The notes below the pieces were generated by a model. The model was not told the DNA's origin. It ran no database searches and saw nothing but the letters and a program-made list of their open reading frames with translations. DNA of 58,249 nt from Rhodoferax sp. (GTDB taxonomy: Bacteria; Pseudomonadota; Gammaproteobacteria; Burkholderiales; Burkholderiaceae_C), in contig NZ_JAQTWM010000013.1 of the NCBI RefSeq assembly GCF_028689305.1, positions 1 through 58,249 on the forward strand. Reading direction: 5' to 3'. The position numbers and the translations under genes are program-made. Within the stretch, counting starts at the first letter, position 1; each line of letters opens with the position of its first letter. This document shows, piece by piece, positions 1 through 7,154 of the stretch.

Positions 1-152
1 CGCCAGCCCTGCGCCTGCAGGTACTGGCTGACCCGGTAACTCTCGCGGTGCGCCTTGGGGGACAACCCCACCACCGCGACGGTGCGGCAATGGCGCAGAA
101 TGTGGCTGATGGCTTGCTGCTCTGTCAACTCGGACGGTTTGGGGGTTGTCAT
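1..152 (-). CDS. CoA-binding (YccU-like) protein, 3' end outside window
   Basis: Only the first 50 codons lie in the window; the gene runs off the left edge. The protein begins MTTPKPSELTEQQAISHI and continues with VAVVGLSPKAHRESYRVSQYL. The strand-loop 'VAVVGLS' followed by a 'S-x-x-V-S-x-Y-L' helix is the start of the Rossmann-like CoA-binding domain found in small YccU-type proteins (about 140 aa in the family). A strong ribosome binding site (AGAGGAA) ends five bases before the ATG at 152, which fixes the start. The domain binds CoA in known relatives, but the cellular role of the family is unclear. An upstream gene remnant (194-310) ends 41 bases before it on the same strand. Confidence 0.8.
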   Translation of the reverse strand, partial: MTTPKPSELTEQQAISHILRHCRTVAVVGLSPKAHRESYRVSQYLQAQGW

Positions 153-193
153 GGGGTTCCTCTCAATGCTTGGGGGTTCATATTCTGCGCAAA

Positions 194-310
194 TCAAGCC
201 ATCAACAGTTTGACAGCTTTTGAGGCTGCCAGTTGGTTGGCTGGGGCACTGGCGCTGGTGTCCAGGCCGTAGTTGATGTCGCTCCACTGCGCGGCTTGGC
301 CGGAATTGGC
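194..310 (-). pseudogene. 3' remnant of an unidentified gene
   Basis: Reading the minus strand, about 38 codons that look like real coding sequence (ANSGQAAQWSDINYGL, then SASAPANQLAASKAVKLL, then MA and TGA) end at 194. There is no start codon or gene body. The frame runs upstream straight into an interspersed repeat (311-372), and 16 bases further on lies the left end of an insertion sequence. I do not recognise the parent protein. I read it as the tail of a gene whose front was lost during repeat or IS rearrangement. It could instead be a chance open stretch, although the residue composition argues against that. Confidence 0.4.
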
Positions 311-372
311 ATGAAATAAGCCGGTAGCCCGCACTAAATATCGGTTAGTAGCTATTGAATGAATAGCTAAAT
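311..372 (-). repeat. Interspersed repeat, copy 1
   Basis: On the minus strand this copy reads AGCTATTCATTCAATAGCT (short stem), a spacer, then GTGCGGGCTACCGGCTTATT. It matches the pattern shared by the other copies: GCTAT stem ATAGC, 12-17 nt, then CCGGGCTAGAGGCC and ATTT. It directly abuts the truncated gene remnant at 194-310. Confidence 0.6.
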
Positions 373-387
373 CGTTAAATCGCGTTA

Positions 388-420
388 AATCGAGCCAGGC
401 TCCAATGGCACTACCTTAAG
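388..420 (+). repeat. Left terminal inverted repeat of the IS
   Basis: This 33-bp sequence starts AATCGAGCCAGGCTCC and ends ACTACCTTAAG. It pairs with 1948-1980 with two mismatches. Confidence 0.85.
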
Positions 421-489
421 CCCAAGCGCCAGCGATCTTGCGTTCGCGCTGGGCCTGCAATTGTGCTTTGAGGACACCACGCGGCTGCG

Positions 490-1830
490 TCAAGAACGAC
501 TGATTCTTTGATCGTCGCTTGATCGCCCTGGGCTCCACCCGACCCGGGCGATGCGGTACTTCAGCTTTGCCACACCGGCGATCAATACCTCACACAACCA
601 AAGCACGCGGGTGTAAGCCCCGTGGCGCAACTGTTCCTCAAAAACACGCAGTTGCTGCAATGCCCCCTTGAAACTGAGCTGCCTGGGCAAGCCCCCAATC
701 TGGCTAGCTGATTGCGCCATCACCGAGCGCACCAGGTTGTACGCCAACAAGTGGGCTGCCACCTCCTTGGTCACCATCTCAGGTGTCTTGCAGCGCAATA
801 CATCCATCTGCATCACCGATTTGATGGCGCGAAAGTCCAGCTCCACATGCCAACGCCAGCAGTAGAGTTGGTTGAGTTCCTGACGATTCACCGCTTTGGC
901 ATCTTTGAGGCTGCTGATCAGAATCCACTGGCCTACGCGGGCCTCACGCACCTGCAGGCTCAAAGGGGTGCTGTCGTATTCCTCTGCCGTCATCCATTTC
1001 GGGCGCACCGGGCGGCTCCACACGGCCACATGATCGCCTTTACCCAGGCGCAGGCCTTTGCGCAAATCTGTATGGCGCAGTTGATGCTGGCGGCTGACAA
1101 AGTCGATGCCCTGGGCCAATAGTCTGGCCACCGTAAAGTAGCCCGTGTAGTAGCGATCCATCAGCACGATGTCGCCTGGACTCAAGGCTGCATCGAGCTG
1201 GCGCAGCATCGCCGTCTCGCCACTGAGCTTGCCGCTGCAAGCACCTTGCGCCCAGTCCAGCACGGCACCACAGCCCAGCGAGAGGATGCCCACGATGCGC
1301 ATGACAGGAAAGCCCAGGCCAGTTTTCTGCAAGGTGCTTTGCGGGTAGCTGGCTTGGTTGGGCGCGGTATCGGGCATGGTGACGGTGGTGCCGTCAATGA
1401 GTTTGACCTCTCGCCCACGCCAGCGCCATGGCTTTGACTGGGCATGGCATAGATGTTGTCCGAGTGTCTTGCCTAAGGCCGGCAGCAGGGTGGAGCTCAG
1501 GCGTTGGCGAGCCTTGCAGTAGGGGCCAGTGTTCAGGCTTGAGGTAGACAGGTTTTGCGCCACACGGTGGCTCAACCCCCGCGCTACAGCGTCCTGGCAA
1601 CTGTGGTCGGCACTGAGCACTTGTTCGAGAAACAAACCCACGGTGATCATGGGTGGGTAGGTGCGTTCACGCTGGTGTGCGCAGTGCAGGCGTATCAGGT
1701 GTTCGAGTTGTGTGGTGTCAAGCAGGCTGCTCAGGGCATCGGTGCCTGTTTGGGCAAATCGATCAAGAAACTGGCGGACTTGGTGCCGTAAAGATCCAAC
1801 ACCAGTGCTGTGTGCTTTGGTAGTATCCAT
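490..1830 (-). CDS. IS4-family DDE transposase
   Basis: Catalyses cut-and-paste transposition of the surrounding element. The DDE residues are visible: Asp in 'KLIDGTTV', Asp in 'IVLMDRYYTGY', and the IS4 signature Y-(2)-R-(3)-E-(6)-K in 'YCWRWHVELDFRAIK'. I chose the start MDTTKAHSTG at 1830 because AAAGGGA lies about ten bases upstream. An ATG at 1887 would add 19 residues but has no ribosome binding site. The product is 446 aa, normal for the family, with no internal stop or frameshift. The C-terminal arginine- and serine-rich tail reaches close to the left inverted repeat. Confidence 0.92.
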   Translation of the reverse strand: MDTTKAHSTGVGSLRHQVRQFLDRFAQTGTDALSSLLDTTQLEHLIRLHCAHQRERTYPPMITVGLFLEQVLSADHSCQDAVARGLSHRVAQNLSTSSLNTGPYCKARQRLSSTLLPALGKTLGQHLCHAQSKPWRWRGREVKLIDGTTVTMPDTAPNQASYPQSTLQKTGLGFPVMRIVGILSLGCGAVLDWAQGACSGKLSGETAMLRQLDAALSPGDIVLMDRYYTGYFTVARLLAQGIDFVSRQHQLRHTDLRKGLRLGKGDHVAVWSRPVRPKWMTAEEYDSTPLSLQVREARVGQWILISSLKDAKAVNRQELNQLYCWRWHVELDFRAIKSVMQMDVLRCKTPEMVTKEVAAHLLAYNLVRSVMAQSASQIGGLPRQLSFKGALQQLRVFEEQLRHGAYTRVLWLCEVLIAGVAKLKYRIARVGWSPGRSSDDQRISRS

Positions 1831-1947
1831 TTGGGCTGATTCCCTTTTTGGTACGTGTGACGGATTCGACACCCGCATGGTACCCATTTGGTGTTTTCAG
1901 CCCAACTTGTTTGGGGCTCTAAGTCGTTGTTTTTGTTGAACTATTGG

Positions 1948-1980
1948 CTTAAGGTAGTGCCATTGGGGCCAGGCTCGATT
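1948..1980 (-). repeat. Right terminal inverted repeat of the IS
   Basis: This 33-bp partner of 388-420 reads outward AATCGAGCCTGGCCCC and so on, with two mismatches to the left end. It lies 35 bp from the stop codon of the lipoprotein gene. Confidence 0.85.
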
Positions 1981-2015
1981 ATTATTCTCTGCTTGCTTTG
2001 GGAGCCTTGCATTTC

Positions 2016-2816
2016 TTATTCTTGTCCTGCGCAGGCCAACAATTCGCATGTGGCGAGGCAAGCCCACTTATCTTTATCAAATTGGCAATTAAATCTGCAG
2101 ATGTTGCATGCCGTCATCAGTTCAGACCCACCGCCCGCGGGCGCAAAAAACGCGTTGGTCAAAGCGCTCTTGAAGTCTGCACTCACTTGGCCATTGGCAC
2201 TGGCAAAGACCGTGCGCAAGCTGGCATGCGTGGTCTGCGTTTGTTGCGAAGCCGCTTGCAGCGCCGTCAGCAGGTCATCTGCCGGATTCCCTGGTTTGGC
2301 CTTGAAGGCGCTGCCCATGAAGTTGATCGCATCAATGCTTTGCAGGCCCAGCGCATCGAGCACCTGGGTTTGTGCGGCTTTGATGCGCTGGCTGTCCTGG
2401 TACAGGCGCAGCGTCTGGGGGGGGAGCGTGGCAAACCAGGCCGTGGGTTCTGCGCCAATCAGGCGGGTTACCACCAGATCGGTCAGCGGTGTGATGTTGA
2501 GCACGCCGCCGTCAGTGCTGGCGCTTAACGCGTGATAACGCAGGCCGTTGGCCAGAGGGTCGGCGTTGACCTGGGCGGCACAGGGTGCGCGTTGGGCGCT
2601 GAGGGTGAGCTGCCAGTCGCCCGCCGTGTTGGTGCGGGTCGTCAAGACCGGGCCGCTGGCGCAGACCAGGGACACTTGCGCATCCACCAGCGGCGCACCG
2701 GTGGCTGCCGTGCCGCGTAAGACCGTGGCATCACCCCCGCCGCAGGCGGCCAGCCCAAGCGCGACAGCGATGACCATGGCGGTGTTGCACCAGTCTTTGG
2801 GGGTTTGCGGTTTCAT
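2016..2816 (-). CDS. Putative lipoprotein, unknown function
   Basis: A 266-aa protein with a type II signal peptide: after MKPQTPKDW comes a hydrophobic stretch (MVIAVALGLAAC) ending in the lipobox LAAC, followed by GGG. It is therefore predicted to be lipidated and exported. The next section (GTAATGAPLVDAQVSL) resembles a carboxypeptidase-regulatory-like or Ig-like beta fold. The rest is alanine-rich, and the last 40 residues are unusually cysteine-rich (CNICRFNCQ ... CLATCELLAC). I chose the ATG at 2816 because AAGG lies seven bases before it; an ATG at 2831 would add five residues. The stop is only 35 bp from an IS end, so the C-terminus may have been altered by the insertion. I do not recognise a family. 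Confidence 0.6.
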   Translation of the reverse strand: MKPQTPKDWCNTAMVIAVALGLAACGGGDATVLRGTAATGAPLVDAQVSLVCASGPVLTTRTNTAGDWQLTLSAQRAPCAAQVNADPLANGLRYHALSASTDGGVLNITPLTDLVVTRLIGAEPTAWFATLPPQTLRLYQDSQRIKAAQTQVLDALGLQSIDAINFMGSAFKAKPGNPADDLLTALQAASQQTQTTHASLRTVFASANGQVSADFKSALTNAFFAPAGGGSELMTACNICRFNCQFDKDKWACLATCELLACAGQE

Positions 2817-2940
2817 GGCTGTGCCTTGCATGAAGGTTGCGATGCCGTGACTCTACCCCTAAGCCCACAACAAGTCTGCAACAAAACGAGGTTCTCGTGC
2901 TTGTCTGGGTGATGGGAATTGCAGCCCAAACTTTGGATAA

Positions 2941-2990
2941 AAAGTGCTTGTGGTGCTTGTTGAATATGCGCAAGCAGCTATTTATCTTGC
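2941..2990 (-). repeat. Interspersed repeat, diverged copy 2
   Basis: On the minus strand it reads AAATAGCTGCTTGCGCATAT followed by TCAACAAGC. This aligns with the middle of copy 3 (AGTAGCTTATTGCGCATATT), but the CCGGGCTAGAGGCC end is degraded. It occupies the place where the front of the DUF924 gene should be. Confidence 0.45.
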
Positions 2991-3364
2991 GCCGGCGCAT
3001 CCTGCGCGCCTTTGAGGCAAAAAAAGGGGCCGGGTTCGAATTTTCCGCCACGCCAGAGGGGCAGCTGGCCGAGATCATTGTGCTGGCGCAGGAGCTGGTG
3101 GCCAGCGGACAGGACCGCAGCCTGCCGGTGGAGCAACGCGTGTTTGCCTACATGCCCTACATGCACAGCGAGTCCGCGCTGGTGCATGTACAAGCCGCAG
3201 TGCTGTTTTCACAGCCGGGCATGGAAGGCAATCTGGACTACGAGCTGCGCCACCAGGCCATCATCAACCGCTTTGGCCGCTACCCCCACCGCAACGCCAT
3301 CTTGGGGCGAACGTCCACCGCTGAAGAGCTGGCATTCCTGAGCGAGCCCGGGTCTTCGTTCTAG
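2966..3364 (+). CDS. DUF924 family protein with internal deletion, probably non-functional
   Basis: The C-terminal half is a good DUF924 sequence: 'FAYMPYMHSES', 'ELRHQAIINRFGRYPHRNAI', 'LGRTSTAEELAFL', ending PGSSF. The usual central block with the invariant DQFxRN motif is absent. 'TPEGQLAEIIVL' is joined directly to 'AQELVASGQDRSLP', which in relatives lies about 27 residues later. The N-terminal part (WF...D..I..RF) is also unrecognisable and overlaps repeat copy 2. The open frame is 132 aa against about 185 in the family. Because the deletion stays in frame a short protein could be made, but loss of the most conserved motif suggests a dead gene. The start at 2966 is arbitrary. Confidence 0.6.
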   Translation: MRKQLFILRRRILRAFEAKKGAGFEFSATPEGQLAEIIVLAQELVASGQDRSLPVEQRVFAYMPYMHSESALVHVQAAVLFSQPGMEGNLDYELRHQAIINRFGRYPHRNAILGRTSTAEELAFLSEPGSSF

Positions 3365-3380
3365 CCTTGCCATGTCGCAC

Positions 3381-3440
3381 ATTTGCTACATATATAGTAG
3401 CTTATTGCGCATATTCCACGCGGGCTAGAGTCCAATTTCC
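3381..3440 (+). repeat. Interspersed repeat, copy 3
   Basis: A clear copy: TTGCTACATATATAGTAGC stem, spacer, then ATATTCCACGCGGGCTAGAG and TCCAATTT. It lies just after the DUF924 remnant, inverted relative to copy 2 on the other side. Confidence 0.7.
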
Positions 3441-3500
3441 CTTAAAGTTACACTGAGATCAACCCATAACCATAGTGGGCAGCAATAACGGGGGAAGCAG

Positions 3501-4418
3501 ATGGCACGTCCAAGGTCCGACAAGCGGCGGAGCCGCGCACTCAACACCCTGCAGGACAAGGGTTTGGGGCTTTGTGCTCTGGGCGTTGGGATGCTGGTTG
3601 TTCCGCTTTTCTTGGGCGCGTCACCCATGATGGCTGCCGTGGCTTCCGGCTTGCGCATGCCTGGCTGGATGGCATTGGCAGCCGGGGTGCTGCTCTTGGG
3701 CATCCACCACATCACCAAAGCCAAAGGCGAAAAGCTGGCTCACCAAGGCCCACGTGCATCAGAGCCCAAAGAGCAAGAGGCATTGCGCGACATTCGGGAG
3801 CCCAACCACATGGTCCGGAGAGAGCCCTATCTGCCGGCACCACAGATACATGAGGCCGCCACCAGCTGGAGCCCCGCCGTCTTTGCCGCCATTGAGTGGC
3901 GCCGGTTCGAAGCGGTGTGCGAGAAGCTGTTTGCACAGGCCGGGTTTGAAACCAGGTCCCAATCCCACGGTGCCGATGGCGGTGTGGACATCTGGCTGCA
4001 CAGCCGCAACGCCGAAGGGCCGGTCGCCATAGTGCAGTGCAAGCACTGGCAGGGAAAGCCCGTGGGCGTGAAAGAGATGCGCGAGTTCTTTGGTGTGATG
4101 AGTGCGCACCAGCTCAGGCGCGGCACCTACGCCACCACATCCACCTACACCGCGGACGCACGGCAGTTCGCCAAAGACAACGGCATCAACGCGCTGGACG
4201 GCCATGGCCTGCTGGCACTGATCGCCAAACGCACGCCTGAGCAACAGCGAGCGCTACTGGACGTCGCCTACGAGGGCGAGTACTGGCGCCCGACCTGCGC
4301 CAGCTGCGGCACCAAGATGCTGGAGCGCACACCTGCCAAAGGCCGCGCGCAGTTCTGGGGCTGCGGCAACTACCCCAACTGCAAGTCACGCTTGCCTATG
4401 GCGATGGCTGCGCAATGA
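3501..4418 (+). CDS. Membrane-anchored Mrr-like restriction endonuclease with C4 zinc finger
   Basis: 305 aa. After a basic start (MARPRSDKRRSR) come two hydrophobic segments (about 22-45 and 50-70), which anchor it in the inner membrane. Residues about 130-250 form an Mrr-type nuclease domain: 'FEAVCEKLFAQAGFETR', 'GADGGVDIWL' (catalytic Asp) and 'VAIVQCKHWQGK' (the Q-x-K pair). The C-terminus (CASCGTKM ... FWGCGNYPNC) is a four-cysteine zinc finger of the topoisomerase I type, which binds DNA. Mrr-like enzymes cut modified or foreign DNA. Members with membrane anchors are common in Proteobacteria and their substrate is unsettled. It stands alone between two repeats, with no methylase nearby. 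Confidence 0.82.
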   Translation: MARPRSDKRRSRALNTLQDKGLGLCALGVGMLVVPLFLGASPMMAAVASGLRMPGWMALAAGVLLLGIHHITKAKGEKLAHQGPRASEPKEQEALRDIREPNHMVRREPYLPAPQIHEAATSWSPAVFAAIEWRRFEAVCEKLFAQAGFETRSQSHGADGGVDIWLHSRNAEGPVAIVQCKHWQGKPVGVKEMREFFGVMSAHQLRRGTYATTSTYTADARQFAKDNGINALDGHGLLALIAKRTPEQQRALLDVAYEGEYWRPTCASCGTKMLERTPAKGRAQFWGCGNYPNCKSRLPMAMAAQ

Positions 4419-4420
4419 AG

Positions 4421-4480
4421 ACTGCTATCTTTTGAATATCTTGACAACCATATTCCACAAGGGTCAGGGAACCATTTGAC
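4421..4480 (+). repeat. Interspersed repeat, diverged copy 4
   Basis: GCTATCTTTTGAATATC stem-like start, then ATATTCCACAAGGGTCAGGG and ACCATTTGA. It has the spacing of the other copies but several changes in the GGGCTAGAGGCC block. An imperfect dyad (TTTGACACACG ... CGTGTGCCGTCAAA, 4475-4506) follows and could act as a terminator or operator ahead of the uridine kinase gene. Confidence 0.4.
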
Positions 4481-4579
4481 ACACGCCCCAACGTGTGCCG
4501 TCAAATTCCAGCCCATGTCTAACCCTGCTGTTCCAACTTGTAAGATGGCGTCTTTCACAGACTGGGTGCCAACACTGAC

Positions 4580-5221
4580 ATGACTTCCCCGCACTACAAA
4601 CCCTTCGTGATTGGTGTCGCCGGGGGCAGCGGCAGTGGCAAATCCACGGTCACGCGTGAGGTGCTGGCGTCCATCGGGCCGGACATGGCGACGGTGGTGA
4701 TGCAGGATGACTACTACCTCGACCAGACCCATTTGTCGCCAGAGGAGCGGCGCCAAACCAATTACGACCACCCGGATGCCTTTGACTGGCCTTTGATGGT
4801 GCAGCAGCTGCGGGCGCTGCGCCGTGGCGAGCCGATTGACATGCCCAGCTACGACTTCACGCTGGACAACCGCGCCAGCCGGACCATCACCGTCCAGCCC
4901 GCGCCGGTGATTGTGGTGGAAGGCCTGTTTGCGCTGTTTGACGCCCAGTTGCGCGAGATGATGTCCTTGAAGATTTTTGTCGACACCGCCGCCGACGTGC
5001 GCTTCATCCGCCGTCTGCAGCGCGATATTTCCGAGCGCGGGCGCAGCACCGACAGCGTGATCCGGCAATACCTGGAAACCGTGCGCCCCATGCACAAGCA
5101 GTTCATCGAACCGACCAAGCGCCACGCCGATGTGATCTTTCCCCATGGCGCCAACGAACCCGCGGTGGACATCATCATCACCAAGGTGGTGTCGCTGATT
5201 CGGGACATCAAAGGGGCCTGA
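4580..5221 (+). CDS. udk: Uridine kinase
   Basis: Phosphorylates uridine and cytidine in the cytoplasmic pyrimidine salvage pathway. The 213-aa length is typical. Visible motifs are the Walker A loop GGSGSGKST (residues 14-22), 'MQDDYYLD' with the substrate-side acidic residues, 'NYDHPDAFDWPL', 'MPSYDF' and 'VIVVEGLFAL' (Walker B region), and the lid 'FIRRLQRDISERGRS'. The start ATG at 4580 is the only sensible one, since the P-loop follows within 15 residues. The small downstream gene begins 23 bp later and is probably cotranscribed. Confidence 0.93.
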   Translation: MTSPHYKPFVIGVAGGSGSGKSTVTREVLASIGPDMATVVMQDDYYLDQTHLSPEERRQTNYDHPDAFDWPLMVQQLRALRRGEPIDMPSYDFTLDNRASRTITVQPAPVIVVEGLFALFDAQLREMMSLKIFVDTAADVRFIRRLQRDISERGRSTDSVIRQYLETVRPMHKQFIEPTKRHADVIFPHGANEPAVDIIITKVVSLIRDIKGA

Positions 5222-5244
5222 GGCCCACAGCGCGCTCCCCCACC

Positions 5245-5571
5245 ATGCCCCGGCGCCAGCACCACCACGTCTATGTGATTGAACTGTCCAAGGACGTGCT
5301 GCTGGAGCCGCGCTTTCGCAAGAACAACCCCAACTACATCGCTGGCAAGCCCTGCGTCTACGTCGGGCTGACCGGCCTGGACCCGGACCTGCGCTTTGAC
5401 AAACACAAGGCCGGCATCCAGGCCAACCGCTTTGTGCAGCACTACGGCCTGCGCCTGCTGCACGACCTGTACGAGGCCTTCAACCCCATGAGCTATCAGG
5501 AGGCGGTGGACAAGGAGATCGACGTCGGCATCGACCTGCGCTCCGCAGGGTTTGGGGTGTGGCAGGCTTGA
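5245..5571 (+). CDS. Small GIY-YIG-like protein, function unknown
   Basis: 108 aa. It has the outline of a GIY-YIG nuclease fold: 'HHVYVIEL' (first strand), 'PCVYVGLTGLDPDLRFDKH' (YVG in place of YIG, then the conserved Arg and His helix), and a late acidic helix 'EAVDKEIDVGIDLRSAGFGV'. The first motif is VYV rather than GIY and the insert between strands is long, so activity is uncertain. It sits directly behind udk with no promoter space, so it is probably a passenger of that transcript. Confidence 0.6.
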   Translation: MPRRQHHHVYVIELSKDVLLEPRFRKNNPNYIAGKPCVYVGLTGLDPDLRFDKHKAGIQANRFVQHYGLRLLHDLYEAFNPMSYQEAVDKEIDVGIDLRSAGFGVWQA

Positions 5572-5578
5572 ATATTGG

Positions 5579-5640
5579 CATATTTTGCTACTTTATTAGT
5601 AGCAATATATGCTTATTCCAACCGGGCTAGGGCCCAATTT
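5579..5640 (+). repeat. Interspersed repeat, copy 5
   Basis: TTGCTACTTTATTAGTAGC stem, then CTTATTCCAACCGGGCTAGG and GCCCAATTT. It ends one base before the stop codon of the convergent M14 peptidase gene and so fills the whole gap between two convergent genes. A transcription end point there is plausible. Confidence 0.7.
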
Positions 5641-5641
5641 A

Positions 5642-6562
5642 TTACACAGATTCAAGCACAAACGCCAGCCCGGCACACACCGCCGCCACCTGCGCAGCAA
5701 TGCATTGTTCGGGCGTAGCGCGGGGGCTGTCGGGGTAGACCTCGGTGGTGGTGGTGTAGCGTGCGCCGGTGATGCCCGCGCACAGGCCCAACGCCCGCAT
5801 GTCGTATTCGATGACCCCCGGCGCCACCAGTGGCGAGCCGATGATGCCGCCGTGTTCATCCGCCGGGGCAATGTGGGTCACTTGCTGCACCACCTGGATG
5901 ATGGCCTGCTGGAAGGCGGGCTGGGGGTTGGCCGTGTCATCCACCAGGTAGAAGCCGTCGGGAATGCTGTGGGCCTCCAGGGGTTTGCCGTCGCGTGCGG
6001 CCAGGGCGGGCATGAATTCCGTGGCGTCGCTGTCAGTGGTTTCGTGCAGGTCGATGTGGGCGGCAAACTGGCCATGTAGGGGTGCCACCAGACGCATCAA
6101 GGCCGCCGACTCCTGCGCCGGGCTGTCTGCGCGGAAAGAGCGGTTGGGGTCGAGCGCGTCATAGTTCCAGCGCTGGATGCGCTCGTAACCCCAGGGGCTG
6201 ACGCAGGGGACCACCAGCAGGTTGACCCGGCCCGCATACTTGGCGGCATGTTCCTCCACAAAGCGCAACGCACCGTGCACGCCGCTGGTCTCGTAGCCAT
6301 GTACACCACCGGTGACCAGCACGGTGGGCAGGTCGTTCCGCCAGCGGCGGCTGCGGATGGCCAGCAACGAAAAACACTCGTCGGCATAGACCAGCTCGCC
6401 ATAGGTGGCCACGTCAAAACGCTCACGCAGGCGCTCGATGCGGCTGAGCACCTCATCAGCATAACTGCGCTGGCGCCGTTGGCGTGCCCGCCACTGGACC
6501 AGTTCGGCTGGCCCCCAGGGTTGGCCCGGTGTGCCGATGGGGTAGAAATCAGGATGGTTCAT
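5642..6562 (-). CDS. M14 family metallopeptidase (zinc carboxypeptidase-like)
   Basis: 306 aa from the ATG at 6562. The zinc site is readable: 'VTGGVHGYETSG' supplies H-x-x-E and 'AAHIDLHETTDSD' the third ligand. 'SPWGYERIQRWNYDALDPNRSF' is the usual N-P-N-R-type substrate-binding section. 'APGVIEYDMRAL' and 'TTTTEVYPDS' towards the end fit the catalytic Glu region. Such enzymes remove C-terminal residues or deacylate amino acids; the substrate is not deducible. A GTG at 6607 would add 15 residues with an AAG nearby, but the conserved part starts at MNHPDFYPIG. There is no signal peptide, so it should be cytoplasmic. Confidence 0.8.
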   Translation of the reverse strand: MNHPDFYPIGTPGQPWGPAELVQWRARQRRQRSYADEVLSRIERLRERFDVATYGELVYADECFSLLAIRSRRWRNDLPTVLVTGGVHGYETSGVHGALRFVEEHAAKYAGRVNLLVVPCVSPWGYERIQRWNYDALDPNRSFRADSPAQESAALMRLVAPLHGQFAAHIDLHETTDSDATEFMPALAARDGKPLEAHSIPDGFYLVDDTANPQPAFQQAIIQVVQQVTHIAPADEHGGIIGSPLVAPGVIEYDMRALGLCAGITGARYTTTTEVYPDSPRATPEQCIAAQVAAVCAGLAFVLESV

Positions 6563-6634
6563 GGCCTGTGGGTGCGGTTGGTCAGGGTTGGAGGCCGGTC
6601 TGGCCACCTTGTGCAGACTGGATCGTACAAATTT

Positions 6635-6696
6635 TTTTGCTATAAATTCAATAGCTATTCAAGCAGGTTATATCCGGGCTGGAGGTCAATTTTTCT
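6635..6696 (+). repeat. Interspersed repeat, copy 6
   Basis: TTGCTATAAATTCAATAGC stem, then GGTTATATCCGGGCTGGAGG and TCAATTTTT. It lies upstream of the M14 gene start and ahead of the DUF427 remnant. Confidence 0.65.
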
Positions 6697-6753
6697 CACA
6701 AAACTCCGCAGGTATCTTCCCCCCACCTGCGAACCGTTGAGAAGCGCAGCCCC

Positions 6754-6866
6754 ATGAAAGCAAGCTGGAACGCCATCGTCATCACCGAAAGTGATGACAC
6801 CATCCTGGTAACGCCGAAATGGTGCGTGGCCGCGTGGCATTTGGCAACGCCGTCAAGGTGGCGTGA
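6754..6866 (+). pseudogene. DUF427 family gene, internally deleted and frameshifted
   Basis: The first 19 codons, MKASWNAIVITESDDTILV, are a textbook DUF427 N-terminus. About three bases later a different frame resumes with AEMVRGRVAFGNAVKVA and TGA at 6864, which is the usual DUF427 C-terminus (VAFxxxVxV). The middle, about 50 residues including the tryptophan-rich 'CPWKG' core, is gone and the two halves are out of frame by two bases. The N-terminal frame would otherwise run to 6903, overlapping the next gene. This is a clear deletion scar. Confidence 0.75.
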
Positions 6867-6899
6867 CAATCAGCACCTGCCATCCAACAAGGAAACCTC

Positions 6900-7148
6900 A
6901 TGAAAAAGCTCAACGTCACCATCCAGCTGGAAATGTCCGTCCCTGACGACTGGGAGCTGGCCCGCACCTCGGAAGGTGGCCATGTGCTCAAGCTGCCCAA
7001 TGGCCAGTATCTGGACATTGCCATCGAACCGCTGTTTGCCAGCAACCCCGAAGAAACCTGGTCCAGCACCGAAGACGATGACGTGCTTAACGACCTGCTG
7101 GACATGGTTGACAGTGAAGAAGTGACCTACGAGTTTGTCACCCACTAG
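6900..7148 (+). CDS. Small acidic hypothetical protein
   Basis: 82 aa. It starts MKKLNVTIQLEMSVPDDWEL, is rich in Asp and Glu in its last third (STEDDDVLNDLLDMVDSEE), and has no cysteines or membrane segment. An excellent ribosome binding site (AAGGAA) six bases upstream supports the ATG at 6900. I do not recognise a family. It is convergent with the following gene, seven bases apart, and follows a degraded DUF427 gene whose promoter may now drive it. Confidence 0.65.
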   Translation: MKKLNVTIQLEMSVPDDWELARTSEGGHVLKLPNGQYLDIAIEPLFASNPEETWSSTEDDDVLNDLLDMVDSEEVTYEFVTH

Positions 7149-7154
7149 ACCAAG

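Larger units (their letters stand above)
388..1980 (-). mobile_element. IS4-family insertion sequence (1593 bp)
   Basis: The element is bounded by 33-bp inverted repeats at 388-420 and 1948-1980 that differ at only two positions. It contains one transposase gene on the minus strand. Its outer end begins AATCGAGCC on both sides. I could not find a convincing 10-12 bp target duplication: the left flank has a tandem 10-bp CGTTAAATCG at 373-392 that overlaps the terminus, and the right flank starts ATTATTCTCT. Either one side has been rearranged since insertion or the termini are offset by a few bases. Transposase and ends both look intact, so the element may still be mobile. Confidence 0.85.

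Noticed and set aside
388-1980. Target-site duplication of the IS
   Set aside because: The tandem CGTTAAATCG at 373-392 is only on the left side and overlaps the terminus. The right flank shows no matching 10-12 bp sequence.
5700-6600. Plus-strand open frames opposite the M14 gene, and similar long antisense frames opposite 8.7-10.2, 39.4-41.1 and 44.4-46.5 kb
   Set aside because: They are by-products of high-GC codon use on the other strand. They lack ribosome binding sites and recognisable domains, whereas the opposite frames encode well-known families.
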